From Bacteroidota bacterium (lineage in GTDB: Bacteria; Bacteroidota; Bacteroidia; Flavobacteriales_D; Crocinitomicaceae), in assembly GCA_016192075.1 (NCBI GenBank), contig JACPUU010000007.1:1-64000 (forward strand): 64,000 bases of DNA, written 5' to 3'. Both the position numbers and the translations under genes were made by a program. Position 1 is the stretch's first letter; the number at the start of each line of letters is the position of its first letter. Below are positions 45,843 through 54,127 of the stretch, in pieces. The notes under the pieces were generated by a model, which was not told the DNA's origin, did not search any database, and saw only the letters and a list, made by a program, of their open reading frames with translations.

Positions 45843-46364
45843 TTATTTTCCGTTGTATTTATTGTTGCAGTAGGCAATCACATCTGTTGTGATGTTTAAA
45901 TTTTCTGTTGCATACATGATATTCCCCTCTCCTCCGGCGCCAAAAATGACATCGTACCCGTTTTCTTCACCGTACGATTTGATAAAGGCGTTCAGCTTAT
46001 TCCAGATTTGCAGACTGTATTCACCATTCACCTTGGCCAGTTCTTCGTTCACCTGGTACTCCATGTTCCTGAATTGTTCAAAGCCCTGTTGATAGGTCAT
46101 TACTTCTTCTTCGGTAGCCTGACCGGAACGGATTTTATTTTCAAGCATGATCAAATCATTCCTATACAATGCCAGTTCCTGGTCTTTCTTCTCTTTCAGT
46201 GTTTTATATTCTGAATCCAGTTCTTTCTGATATTCAAACTCTGCAAAAAGTTCTCCCGTTACCACATACGCTTGCTTTTTGACATCTTCTGATGTCATTT
46301 GTCCAATGACCAGGTAAGCCAGAATTCCAACCAGTAAAAGCGTATTGACAATATTCAGTTTCAT
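45843..46364 (-). CDS. OmpH/Skp-like periplasmic chaperone
   Basis: A 173-residue protein with signal or anchor KLNIVNTLLLVGILAYLVIG and a long coiled-coil central part (FAEFEYQKELDSEYKTLKEK ... MLENKIRSGQATEEEVMTYQ). It ends in a small domain with YGEENGYDVIFGAGGEGNIM, the typical OmpH C-terminal YDVILG-like strand. Skp-type chaperones hold unfolded outer-membrane or secreted proteins in the periplasm. Placement 16 bp before the giant SpvB-like gene implies a dedicated chaperone for the operon's large proteins, which is inference. Confidence 0.85.
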   Translation of the reverse strand: MKLNIVNTLLLVGILAYLVIGQMTSEDVKKQAYVVTGELFAEFEYQKELDSEYKTLKEKKDQELALYRNDLIMLENKIRSGQATEEEVMTYQQGFEQFRNMEYQVNEELAKVNGEYSLQIWNKLNAFIKSYGEENGYDVIFGAGGEGNIMYATENLNITTDVIAYCNNKYNGK

Positions 46365-46389
46365 AACATTTGTTTTAGCGTTTCAATAA

Positions 46390-49300
46390 TTAATTTTTGA
46401 TTCTCAGGTAGTGTTTTTCACCTTTCACATTGGTAATGGTCAGCAAATAAAATCCTCCGGGTAGTGATTCCATGTCCAGTGTATACCGGTTATCGGCGTT
46501 CTTTTTCAGAATACCTGTTCCGGTAGTCAGATCGATGGTATAGTTTGCTGCTGAGACTACTGCACCGGTTTCATCGGTCAACTCATAAATCAAATCAGAT
46601 TGATTGTATTCTCCGGTATACTGGAAATTAAGCAGGTCATCAATGGTTATAAAATAACTGCCGTCAGTAACCGGTTTTGTTTTGGCGACATACGGATTCG
46701 ACGGATAGCAGAATGAGGCAATTGCCTTGTCTATTTCTACTTTGTTATATTCTGCCACAGCCACCGTGAGTGTGCCCGTTACGGTAGTTGTAAAACTGTA
46801 TTTCAGGGCATTTGAATAATAAATATCAACTGTTCCGGTATTTGACAAGTGTGCTCTGAACGGATCCGCTCCGCCAATAAATTCACCTACATAACTGTCC
46901 TGATCATACACGTAGACAAACTTTGAAATTATACCCCCGCCCGGTTCATAAATGATCAGCTTAAACGGATAAGCGCCTGCTGCATTTTTGAATTGGATCT
47001 GTTCATAGCCCAGTGCAAATGTTCCGCTTGATCCCTGCGTGCTGAACTGAATCCAGTTGTTGTAGGCCTGGCTGGCGGTATTGGCACTTTTTGCTGTTCC
47101 AAGTGATGACAAACTGGTTGGTTTAATGTAATCGTATGGGGAGGTATACTCCGTCATGTTGGACAGATTCGTCCAGATCATTTTATACCCGATGATGAAT
47201 TGTTCCTGATATGGATAACTCACCGAGCCAATGGTAAAGTTGTAATGGAGCGTGTAAATTCCGGGACCAAGATTAACCGTTGCACTGGTTGAACCTGATG
47301 CAACAACTGTACTGCTTAAATCAGTAATCGAATAGCTGTTGATTGTTGGTGCAAAGAATGTGTTGGATGGAACGGTTATGGTAATGCTGCCCTCACTGTC
47401 TCCACACTCAGCCTGTACAACCGTATATTTCAGTTTTGGTTTTTTAAAGCCCTTGCTTAACCCCTTAAATAATGCTTTTGAGGCAGATGATTTGAGCTGA
47501 ACCTGCAATTTAAAATCATTGGTCAGCGTATCTGATAAGGTATCTTTTTCAAACTCAATGCCGTTTTTATAAAAATGCATCACATTGTTTTCATCCTTAT
47601 AAAGTTTCAGAATTGCGCCAACAGAAACCGTTGTCGAATCCAGTTTTGTATCTGACCGCATGGCATATACTTTACCCGATGTTTTTATATCAAAGGCATA
47701 CAAATAATCACGGTTGGTAGTTGGAAAAACATCATCGATGTTATCAACGCCTGCCACTACATCTCCGCCGAGACTAATCACCTCCATCTCAAACCCACCT
47801 GATTCTTCAATGGGCAATGAAGCAAACAAAGTGGCGGTGGCTGAGCTTTGACCGGACTGAACTTTCAGCGTATCTCCGCTAACTGTTAAATCTGTAGAAT
47901 CAAATACTTCAAAAGTTGGTGTGAGGTAGACATCATCTGAAAAAATCAGTGCACCATTATTGTCATACACACCGATGAAATAATGATCGTTTGGTAAATT
48001 GGCGTAGGTAAACCGATGTGTATTTGAACGTCCGTGGTAAAAATCAGCGCTGTCAATAGCAATGCTATCTTTAACCGAATACCAAATGGAATCAAAAACA
48101 GGCAGCGTGTCATAGCTGATCAGATACGTATACGGTAATTCTCCATTTGGGGCAACCAGTGAAATAGTACCTGTACCCAAACTATCAACAAAATTTGTCA
48201 CCAACTGCTCAGGCAAACTATAGGTTAACGCAAACCCCGGCCGGTTTGACGCTGTACTGTTGTCAGTAGAATAATACCGCAGGTAAGCATCGGCTGACTG
48301 TGTATATTTTTTCAAACTCAGGTCAATTCCAAAATTACTGTCCGGATATTCCTGCCATTTTTCTACAAAATTCAGAATGTTTAGGGTATCGTTTCGGGTG
48401 ACTGCTCCGGCAGGGCTTGTCTGATTTATGGTAATTCGGTTTGATGTAGTGCTAGCCGGTTTGGTATTCCAGGTTGCGGTACCTTCCAGCCAGTCAGCAG
48501 TGACACGTGCTACATAACCGGAATCCGTTGTTGCCGGTGAGGCGTTCCGGTAATGGCCTCCTGAAATAAGCCGCAAATCGGCCTGTGTAATGTCAAACAG
48601 GGAATCAAAATCAACCTTGTATTTGAGCAAGGCAGATTGATAGGTTGTTGAACTGTAATATGCGTTCATTGTCGCATCACTTCCCCCTTCCCGGGTGCCA
48701 TCTGCCGGACTCACGGTATAACTCAACTGAGCATCTTCATTAAACGCAATGCTGTTGGCGGTGCTGCTGGTGTTTCTGAATTCAACACTGGTCGTGGTTC
48801 CATATTCACCCACCAGAAAATACTTGTACCCGGTTGTTCCTTTGTTATCTGTGACAGTACACAAATACAAACCATCTGCCAGGCTATCTATGTCAATGGT
48901 TGAAATACTGCTCCCACTCTGAACAGTGGTGACTGTACCGGCTGCATATTTATACCAGGTGTAAGCCGTGTAAGTGCCTGATCCGTCATCAACCGTTACA
49001 TCAATAGTTCCGTTACTCATGCCATTGGTACAATGCTTTATTGTTGCAGTGAGCTGAATTGGCAATACATATTCGACAACCACATACGGTCGTTTGCTGC
49101 TGGTACCATGTTCAGATGATGCGTATACCACTCCGTTTGCCGTTGCACCGGATTCGGTTTGCAGTGAAATGCGCCATCCGTAATTTATTTCAGGGTGATT
49201 CACCGCAAATTGACCAAGGGCGGTTATATCCATGGATTGCAATCCGGTAGAGGAAGTTTGAGCCTGGGTAATAGAAGCCCGCCCGGCAGTTGTTACTTTG

Positions 49301-49665
49301 GGCTGGTTGCTATAGGTAATTCCGGTTTCTGTCCAGCTTGATAAAACCCGCTCTACATACATCGGGTGATTTGCAGCATTGTTAACAATAAGCGCATTGA
49401 GTTTCAATTCTGTCTTCAGTACAATGGCATTGCTCGGGATACCGGTCAGGTCAACGTCCAGAAAGGTCCGCATAGCCCGGGTACCAGTCCAATGTACAGA
49501 CATGACCGTATCTGTTCCGTAATTGGTAGTTCCGGCTGCACCGTATACATACGAATCTATTCCATCTGATGCTACGTAGATGGTATCTTTAAATATTTGC
49601 GCATGGCTCCATGAACTAATGAAACCTAAAACCAGAAGTAGTTTAAGCTGTAGTGTCTTTTTCAT
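46390..49665 (-). CDS. DNRLRE-domain adhesin-like secreted protein (1091 aa)
   Basis: The signal KLLLVLGFISSWSHAQ is followed by a first DNRLRE domain at ~25-200 (VYGAAGTTNYGTDTVMSVHW, RTFLDVDLTGIPSNAIVLKT, WRISLQTESGA). A SprB-like repeat (LTATIKHCTNGMSNGTIDVT) follows, then a second DNRLRE domain at ~310-490 (TADWLEGTATWNTKPAS) and beta domains. The C-terminus YTLDMESLPGGFYLLTITNV resembles a T9SS type A sorting domain without the PNP start. DNRLRE domains occur in surface and carbohydrate-binding proteins. The start overlaps the upstream stop by 4 bp. Confidence 0.85.
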   Translation of the reverse strand: MKKTLQLKLLLVLGFISSWSHAQIFKDTIYVASDGIDSYVYGAAGTTNYGTDTVMSVHWTGTRAMRTFLDVDLTGIPSNAIVLKTELKLNALIVNNAANHPMYVERVLSSWTETGITYSNQPKVTTAGRASITQAQTSSTGLQSMDITALGQFAVNHPEINYGWRISLQTESGATANGVVYASSEHGTSSKRPYVVVEYVLPIQLTATIKHCTNGMSNGTIDVTVDDGSGTYTAYTWYKYAAGTVTTVQSGSSISTIDIDSLADGLYLCTVTDNKGTTGYKYFLVGEYGTTTSVEFRNTSSTANSIAFNEDAQLSYTVSPADGTREGGSDATMNAYYSSTTYQSALLKYKVDFDSLFDITQADLRLISGGHYRNASPATTDSGYVARVTADWLEGTATWNTKPASTTSNRITINQTSPAGAVTRNDTLNILNFVEKWQEYPDSNFGIDLSLKKYTQSADAYLRYYSTDNSTASNRPGFALTYSLPEQLVTNFVDSLGTGTISLVAPNGELPYTYLISYDTLPVFDSIWYSVKDSIAIDSADFYHGRSNTHRFTYANLPNDHYFIGVYDNNGALIFSDDVYLTPTFEVFDSTDLTVSGDTLKVQSGQSSATATLFASLPIEESGGFEMEVISLGGDVVAGVDNIDDVFPTTNRDYLYAFDIKTSGKVYAMRSDTKLDSTTVSVGAILKLYKDENNVMHFYKNGIEFEKDTLSDTLTNDFKLQVQLKSSASKALFKGLSKGFKKPKLKYTVVQAECGDSEGSITITVPSNTFFAPTINSYSITDLSSTVVASGSTSATVNLGPGIYTLHYNFTIGSVSYPYQEQFIIGYKMIWTNLSNMTEYTSPYDYIKPTSLSSLGTAKSANTASQAYNNWIQFSTQGSSGTFALGYEQIQFKNAAGAYPFKLIIYEPGGGIISKFVYVYDQDSYVGEFIGGADPFRAHLSNTGTVDIYYSNALKYSFTTTVTGTLTVAVAEYNKVEIDKAIASFCYPSNPYVAKTKPVTDGSYFITIDDLLNFQYTGEYNQSDLIYELTDETGAVVSAANYTIDLTTGTGILKKNADNRYTLDMESLPGGFYLLTITNVKGEKHYLRIKN

Positions 49666-50105
49666 TGCGCCAGTGATTTAGTAATTGATCTGATCTGATT
49701 CCCGTCAATATCTTCCAGCCGAATGGCTATCTCATACGATGCTGCTGCATCATACCAGCCAAAGGAAATACTCACGGTATCATCAACCCGCAGATTTTGA
49801 GTATCCAGTTCTTCAGGTGTATAAGAATTGTAAAACAGGATAGTGGCATTGGACCCCGGTTGAAGTAATATAAGTTCAAGGTAAACTTTACCCAATTCAA
49901 AACTGGTATCACTCAATTCAAACGTGAGGACAATTTCCTGCATTTCAATAGCCGTATTGACTAGAAAAACAGAATCCATCTCGCTGTCAAATTCAGGGGC
50001 CTGGAACGAAACATCAAGGTCCGCCGAATCAATTTGTGCGCTCAGTGTATTCAGGGAGATTAATGCGACAAGTATCCCTACTACTTTTTTGAAGTTGACC
50101 GTCAT
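49662..50105 (-). CDS. Small secreted protein heading the RHS operon
   Basis: A protein of 147 residues starting at the ATG at 50105 (MTVNFKKVVGILVALISLNT), which gives a clean signal ending LSAQ; 50117 would add four residues. The mature part is a single beta domain (LTFELSDTSFELGKVYLELI, SFGWYDAAASYEIAIRLED), possibly immunoglobulin-like. No family recognised. It overlaps the DNRLRE gene by 4 bp and is the first gene of the operon; the promoter should be in the 50106-50521 gap. Confidence 0.75.
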   Translation of the reverse strand: MTVNFKKVVGILVALISLNTLSAQIDSADLDVSFQAPEFDSEMDSVFLVNTAIEMQEIVLTFELSDTSFELGKVYLELILLQPGSNATILFYNSYTPEELDTQNLRVDDTVSISFGWYDAAASYEIAIRLEDIDGNQIRSITKSLAQ

Positions 50106-50521
50106 GGTGGTACACATATTTAATTAACTGCATCCCGAAATTCAGGGTGCATTTTTTCGTTTTTTTTGATCCTCTTTAAGCGCACCGGCTTTTTGGGAAA
50201 ACCTGCACGATTATTTTAAAAAAAATAACAAAGAGCATTCAGAAACAAAATTAGACAGGCCCTTTCAGAGCATTGCTTCGGAAAACCACACGACTTTCAC
50301 GTGGTTTTCCACACGGCAGTACATAATAGATTGGTTACGAATAAATTACATTTACTTTTTCAATGAAAAATAAAATGTTAATTTATAAACAGAGGGATGC
50401 GATTGTTACCCGGAAAAAACAATTCAAAAACAGAACCAGTCTGAATTCAGAAATACAGAAATGAAGAGATAAAAAAAATAAAAACCAAAAAAGTCAACTC
50501 CGGCTTTTAAACGTTTCTGAT
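50106..50521. other. Intergenic region upstream of the RHS operon, with hairpin
   Basis: A 416-bp AT-rich gap. A strong hairpin lies at 50280-50310: GGAAAACCAC, 11-base loop, GTGGTTTTCC, without a T tract. No gene is visible. It must hold the operon promoter on the minus strand, but no exact TAnnTTTG box was found near 50105. The hairpin could be an operator, an RNA leader structure, or the end of the 50522-51055 transcript. Confidence 0.5.
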
Positions 50522-51055
50522 TTATTTCACCCGCTTCATCGGAAAAATATCTGAGGCGGATTTACCCTCTTTTAAACCTGAAATAGTAGCCACCAGCGAA
50601 TCTTCACCAAACCGTTGGTAGACAATTTTTGTCGGGTAGTCGTGATCGGGATTTTCAAATACAAACAATGAGTCATTCAGGTCTGTCAGCAAAAACGAAA
50701 CCTGTTCTCCATCATTCTGGTCTGCCACAGTTGGTGCGTAAACAAGACCGGTAGACTCATGCCTGAGTTCTAGTGCTTCGTAAAAAACGGTATCGCCGGT
50801 TTCCATATCAACAGAAAGGCTTATACCATTCAACAGCGTTTCACTGGTTTGAACCCAGGATTCGGTAGACCGGATTCCCTGATCTTCATTTTCCCACTCA
50901 CCTGCAAGCCATAAAACTTCATTTATACGGTTGGGAGCAGGCATGATACAAACAATGTCTGTTGAATCAGAATCAACCGGTACCTCTGTTGATCCGTTCG
51001 AACAGGACCAGAAAAACACGCACAAAATACCCGGTATCAGCAGTTGAATTTTCAT
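50522..51055 (-). CDS. DUF6265-like lipoprotein
   Basis: A 177-residue protein with signal LLIPGILCVFFWSC (lipobox WSC). The mature domain has LWLAGEWENEDQGIRSTESW, LRHESTGLVYAP and FVFENPDHDYPTKIVYQRF, the order seen in the DUF6265 family (LAGxWE, ESW, FENPxHDxPxxIxY), a probable lipocalin-like barrel of unknown ligand. It follows and overlaps the 466-aa lipoprotein gene by 4 bp, so the two are cotranslated. Confidence 0.82.
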   Translation of the reverse strand: MKIQLLIPGILCVFFWSCSNGSTEVPVDSDSTDIVCIMPAPNRINEVLWLAGEWENEDQGIRSTESWVQTSETLLNGISLSVDMETGDTVFYEALELRHESTGLVYAPTVADQNDGEQVSFLLTDLNDSLFVFENPDHDYPTKIVYQRFGEDSLVATISGLKEGKSASDIFPMKRVK

Positions 51056-52449
51056 TCGTTTTCGGGTTTAAGTTTTTTAATTCGTTTCCAGGTATTTTTC
51101 TGATCAGGGAATGTAATGCCCTGGTCAATATAATAAGCATAACTGGTTTTTATGTGCTCTTTGAATGTTGAACCATCTGCATCATAGATATCATAGAGTT
51201 TCAGTTCAAATGTTTTAACGGCCGGTTCAATTTCATTCAGTGACCAAAGTATAAAACCTTTGCCTAGGTAAAGGTTCAGAAAATTATCACCCCTTATTTT
51301 CAGTTCAACCAGTACATCAAAGTAATGAAGTGTTTTGCGGCTCATTTCAGGCTGGTTATATTTGAGGGTATAGAGTGTAAGAATATCCACTATCCAGGAT
51401 GCTTCAGAGATGTCTTTCAGGTAATCAATTTTATAAAACAACAGCGCAAAGGCTTTTTCTGATTCTCCGTTGGTCCACTTCCACTCCACTTCATCACGGG
51501 TAATTTTTGATGCCAGTAAACCTATGTGAACAGTGGCTGAATCACGATAAGCGTTTGTATTTGCTGTAGCTTTAAAACTTTCATACGCATCAATGGTATT
51601 GGTTTTCAGCGTTTGTTCAAAAGCCTTTTGGTCAATGGCCATATACTCTGCCAGGCGTTCTGTTTCAATTATGTATTGAATCTGTTCTTCTGCATCATCA
51701 ACCAGATCAGATTTGGGAAAATAGGCAATGAACGCTTTATAGGCTTCAATGGTTTTGCAGTTTTCATACAGTGACAAAACAGCCAGGTTTATAAATTCAT
51801 CATTTGGGTATAACTTAACCAACTCTTCATACTCACTGTAATCTGAACAGTTTTCAAACAGTTCCTTGCGCTCCATACGCAAACGGTTTTCCTGTATCCG
51901 AAGCGCCTCCTGAATGGTTACTTTTTCAAAAACAAAACTGAAATAAATATCCATGCTGTAGTCATTCTCCTTGTCATAGGTATAGGTTGTTTCACCAGGG
52001 TGCTGTTCCAGCCAGCCCTTGATCTTGTCTTGCGGTACATATTCTTTCAGCGCATCTTTCAGTAATTCTATCTGGAGTTCCTGCCCCATAATCAGGTTAA
52101 CCCGCATAAAGCAATAATAATCACCCATGGCCAGGTTCAGAAAAGTAGAAGTGCCCAGCTGTGTTGCATGTGCCTCAACCACCGCATCTTCTTTATACAG
52201 CAAAACAGACAGAAACTTAATCTGGTAGGTTGTTTCGTCTTTTTTAGAGATAATTACCGGCAGATCCTGGTAAACATAACCACCCAGCAGATTTTCATTG
52301 ACCGGAATTTTCTTGGGGCCCAGTGCCTGTAAAGAACGGTAGCCATAGTCCTGGATGGCTTCAAAAAAATCAACAATTTCCTGCTTGCAGGAAAGCAAAA
52401 AAACCGGAATAAACAGCAGGACTATTAACTTCTTAAAACCTTGATTCAT
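51052..52449 (-). CDS. Hypothetical lipoprotein with TPR-like segment
   Basis: The protein is about 465 residues and starts at the ATG at 52449 (MNQGFKKLIVLLFIPVFLLS, then Cys, a lipobox LLSC). The centre (~200-300) is helical and repeat-like (EELVKLYPNDEFINLAVLSL, KAFIAYFPKSDLVDDAEEQI), resembling TPR or BamD-like repeats. No named family. It is first in a two-gene unit with the DUF6265-like gene and divergent from the TerB-like gene. Confidence 0.75.
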   Translation of the reverse strand: MNQGFKKLIVLLFIPVFLLSCKQEIVDFFEAIQDYGYRSLQALGPKKIPVNENLLGGYVYQDLPVIISKKDETTYQIKFLSVLLYKEDAVVEAHATQLGTSTFLNLAMGDYYCFMRVNLIMGQELQIELLKDALKEYVPQDKIKGWLEQHPGETTYTYDKENDYSMDIYFSFVFEKVTIQEALRIQENRLRMERKELFENCSDYSEYEELVKLYPNDEFINLAVLSLYENCKTIEAYKAFIAYFPKSDLVDDAEEQIQYIIETERLAEYMAIDQKAFEQTLKTNTIDAYESFKATANTNAYRDSATVHIGLLASKITRDEVEWKWTNGESEKAFALLFYKIDYLKDISEASWIVDILTLYTLKYNQPEMSRKTLHYFDVLVELKIRGDNFLNLYLGKGFILWSLNEIEPAVKTFELKLYDIYDADGSTFKEHIKTSYAYYIDQGITFPDQKNTWKRIKKLKPENE

Positions 52450-52529
52450 GGTATCTTTAATAAACATAAAACATATCCATCACACTTTGCTTTGCGAAAG
52501 CAAGGAGCAGTTGGGGAATAAAACCAAAA

Positions 52530-52608
52530 GATCCCGCCACTGCGCTGCGCTGCGGCCGGGATCAATTCGACTTTGTTAGTGTGCTTCGGCAAAGCCTCAC
52601 ATACTAAC
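52530..52608. repeat. Two adjacent hairpins in a divergent intergenic region
   Basis: Hairpin 1: GATCCCGCC paired with GGCCGGGATC, 52530-52563. Hairpin 2: GTTAGTGTG paired with CACATACTAAC, 52575-52608, whose loop holds CTTCGGCAAAGCCT. They lie between divergent genes, where terminators are not expected. Hairpin 2 shares the CAAAGCCTC core with the element at 23690-23770. Confidence 0.5.
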
Positions 52609-52648
52609 AGTCTCATTGAATTAACCCAAAGTTAGAAAAAACAAGACT

Positions 52649-52682
52649 TTGACCAAGAATTTCATCTGATCTGTTATTTTTG
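52649..52682 (+). promoter_or_regulatory. Promoter candidate for the TerB-like gene
   Basis: TTG at 52649-52651 and a perfect TAnnTTTG box (TATTTTTG, 52675-52682), 23 bases apart, place the transcription start about 10 bases before the ATG at 52700. This supports that start over the one at 52682. Confidence 0.45.
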
Positions 52683-52699
52683 TGGAAACATTTTTGATT

Positions 52700-53119
52700 A
52701 TGAACATTGAAGAACTCTACGAAACAGGAGACCGCAAAAAAAACCGTTGCCATTTCAGAAATATGGTACTGATAGCCAAGGCTGATGGCGTAAAAAGCCC
52801 TGAAGAGAAGCAATTGCTTGAAAAGATTGGGGCACACATTGGTTTGAGTTCAGAACAAATTCAAAGCATTCTCAAAAGTCCGGAGCAATTTGGTGTTCAT
52901 ACACCACATAACCGGGAGGAACGTTTTGAGCAGATGATAAACCTGGTGCAGATGGCCCAGGCAGATGGTCACATTTCTGACAGTGAAATGAACCTGCTGG
53001 AACGCGTTGCTGTTGGTATTGGGTTCAAAAACCTGGACGAAGTGGATGTGGAAAGTATTGTAGCGCTGATTGGCCGTGGTGAAGGCACCGAAGGAATTAT
53101 GGATGAATTGTTGTATTAA
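52700..53119 (+). CDS. TerB-family protein
   Basis: A 139-residue cytoplasmic all-helical protein. HFRNMVLIAKADGVKSPEEK and MINLVQMAQADGHISDSEMN are the duplicated (A)DGxxxxxE motifs of TerB/DjlA-N domains, thought to bind metal. I use the ATG at 52700, which follows the promoter box; an in-frame ATG at 52682 overlaps that box. It is a stand-alone gene closed by a terminator, with no ter operon nearby, so a tellurite role is not implied. Confidence 0.85.
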   Translation: MNIEELYETGDRKKNRCHFRNMVLIAKADGVKSPEEKQLLEKIGAHIGLSSEQIQSILKSPEQFGVHTPHNREERFEQMINLVQMAQADGHISDSEMNLLERVAVGIGFKNLDEVDVESIVALIGRGEGTEGIMDELLY

Positions 53120-53142
53120 TACTTACAACGAATACAAACGTG

Positions 53143-53176
53143 AAAAGACCATTCTTAACCGGATGGTCTTTTTTTT
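53143..53176 (+). terminator. Terminator after the TerB-like gene
   Basis: AAAAGACCAT pairs perfectly with ATGGTCTTTT (10-base loop TCTTAACCGG) and runs into a T tract, 24 bp after the stop. Confidence 0.9.
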
Positions 53177-53293
53177 ATTCCGGCAGTGTGCATCTATGAG
53201 ACAATGCAAAAAAATTATTCAGGAACGAAACAATGAAAGTATCTTTACCACTATAATCCTTTTTTTCCTGTAGAATTTTCATCCGATTAAGTT

Positions 53294-54076
53294 ATGCCAT
53301 TCACAGAAACTACTATAGAAGTCGAATTTCTGGCTATCCGGGACCAGCTTAACTCATACCTGTACCGGCTGACCGCAAACCGTGAAGATGCAAAAGACCT
53401 GGTACAGGAAACCTTTTTAAGGGTGTTTGAAAAAGCGGGTACCTTTAGCGGAAAATCAAGTTTCAAAACCTGGGTTTTTGCTATCGCAACTAACCTGGCT
53501 CATGATAACCAGCGTGTGAAAAACCGCTGGGCACCAGATGTACAGGACCAATGCAGAGCTGCTGCCCGGGTAAATATACACTACCAGGAACGCATGCAAA
53601 ATGCGTTCAGCCAACAAACAACCAATCAATTTGAAATCACCGAGCACATCAATTATTGTTTTACATGTATTGCCAAAAACCTGAGTCTCAAAAAACAAAT
53701 AGCCATTATTCTGAAAGAATTTTACGAATTCAAACGCAGTGAAATTGCAGCAATAATGGAACTCAGCGAGGGCATAGTTAAACACTTACTCTTTGAAGGC
53801 CGTAAAGAATTACAGGAAAAATACCAGCAACGCTGCGCGCTCATCAATAAAGCCGGTACCTGTTATCAATGTACTGAACTCAACAATCATTTCCAGACGG
53901 AGAAAGATGCCGAAGTAAAAGTCAGCAAACTGGGATTCTCAGAAAAAAACACGCCTGAACAAAACCTGAATCAGCGTTTTCAGCTTATTCAGCGCATTAA
54001 TCCGCTTCATTCAAACGGAGCCTTGTTAGAAGACACTATTCTTCAGATTTTAAGAGAAACTATTCAAGACCGGTAA
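53294..54076 (+). CDS. ECF-like RNA polymerase sigma factor
   Basis: A 260-residue sigma-70 family protein. Region 2 is clear: LNSYLYRLTANREDAKDLVQ, ETFLRVFEKAGTFSGKSSFK, TWVFAIATNLAHD. Region 4 is LSLKKQIAIILKEFYEFKRS followed by EIAAIMELSEGIVKHLLFEG. ECF factors are usually 160-200 residues; here a C-terminal extension of ~80 residues carries CALINKAGTCYQCTELNNHF with a CxxC, which may bind zinc or sense redox. No anti-sigma gene is adjacent; the next gene, 51 bp on, is a secreted hydrolase. Confidence 0.9.
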   Translation: MPFTETTIEVEFLAIRDQLNSYLYRLTANREDAKDLVQETFLRVFEKAGTFSGKSSFKTWVFAIATNLAHDNQRVKNRWAPDVQDQCRAAARVNIHYQERMQNAFSQQTTNQFEITEHINYCFTCIAKNLSLKKQIAIILKEFYEFKRSEIAAIMELSEGIVKHLLFEGRKELQEKYQQRCALINKAGTCYQCTELNNHFQTEKDAEVKVSKLGFSEKNTPEQNLNQRFQLIQRINPLHSNGALLEDTILQILRETIQDR

Positions 54077-54127
54077 GGGTTCGACCGTTTTTTGGTACTT
54101 GTTCGTCTAAACTAAAAAACCAGGTAA

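Noticed and set aside
45827-45877. 17-residue extension of the giant SpvB-like protein
   Set aside because: It overlaps the chaperone gene and puts polar residues before the signal peptide; the ATG at 45826 is better.
52700-53119. Tellurite-resistance operon
   Set aside because: Only one TerB-like gene is present, closed by its own terminator; no terC, terD or related genes nearby.
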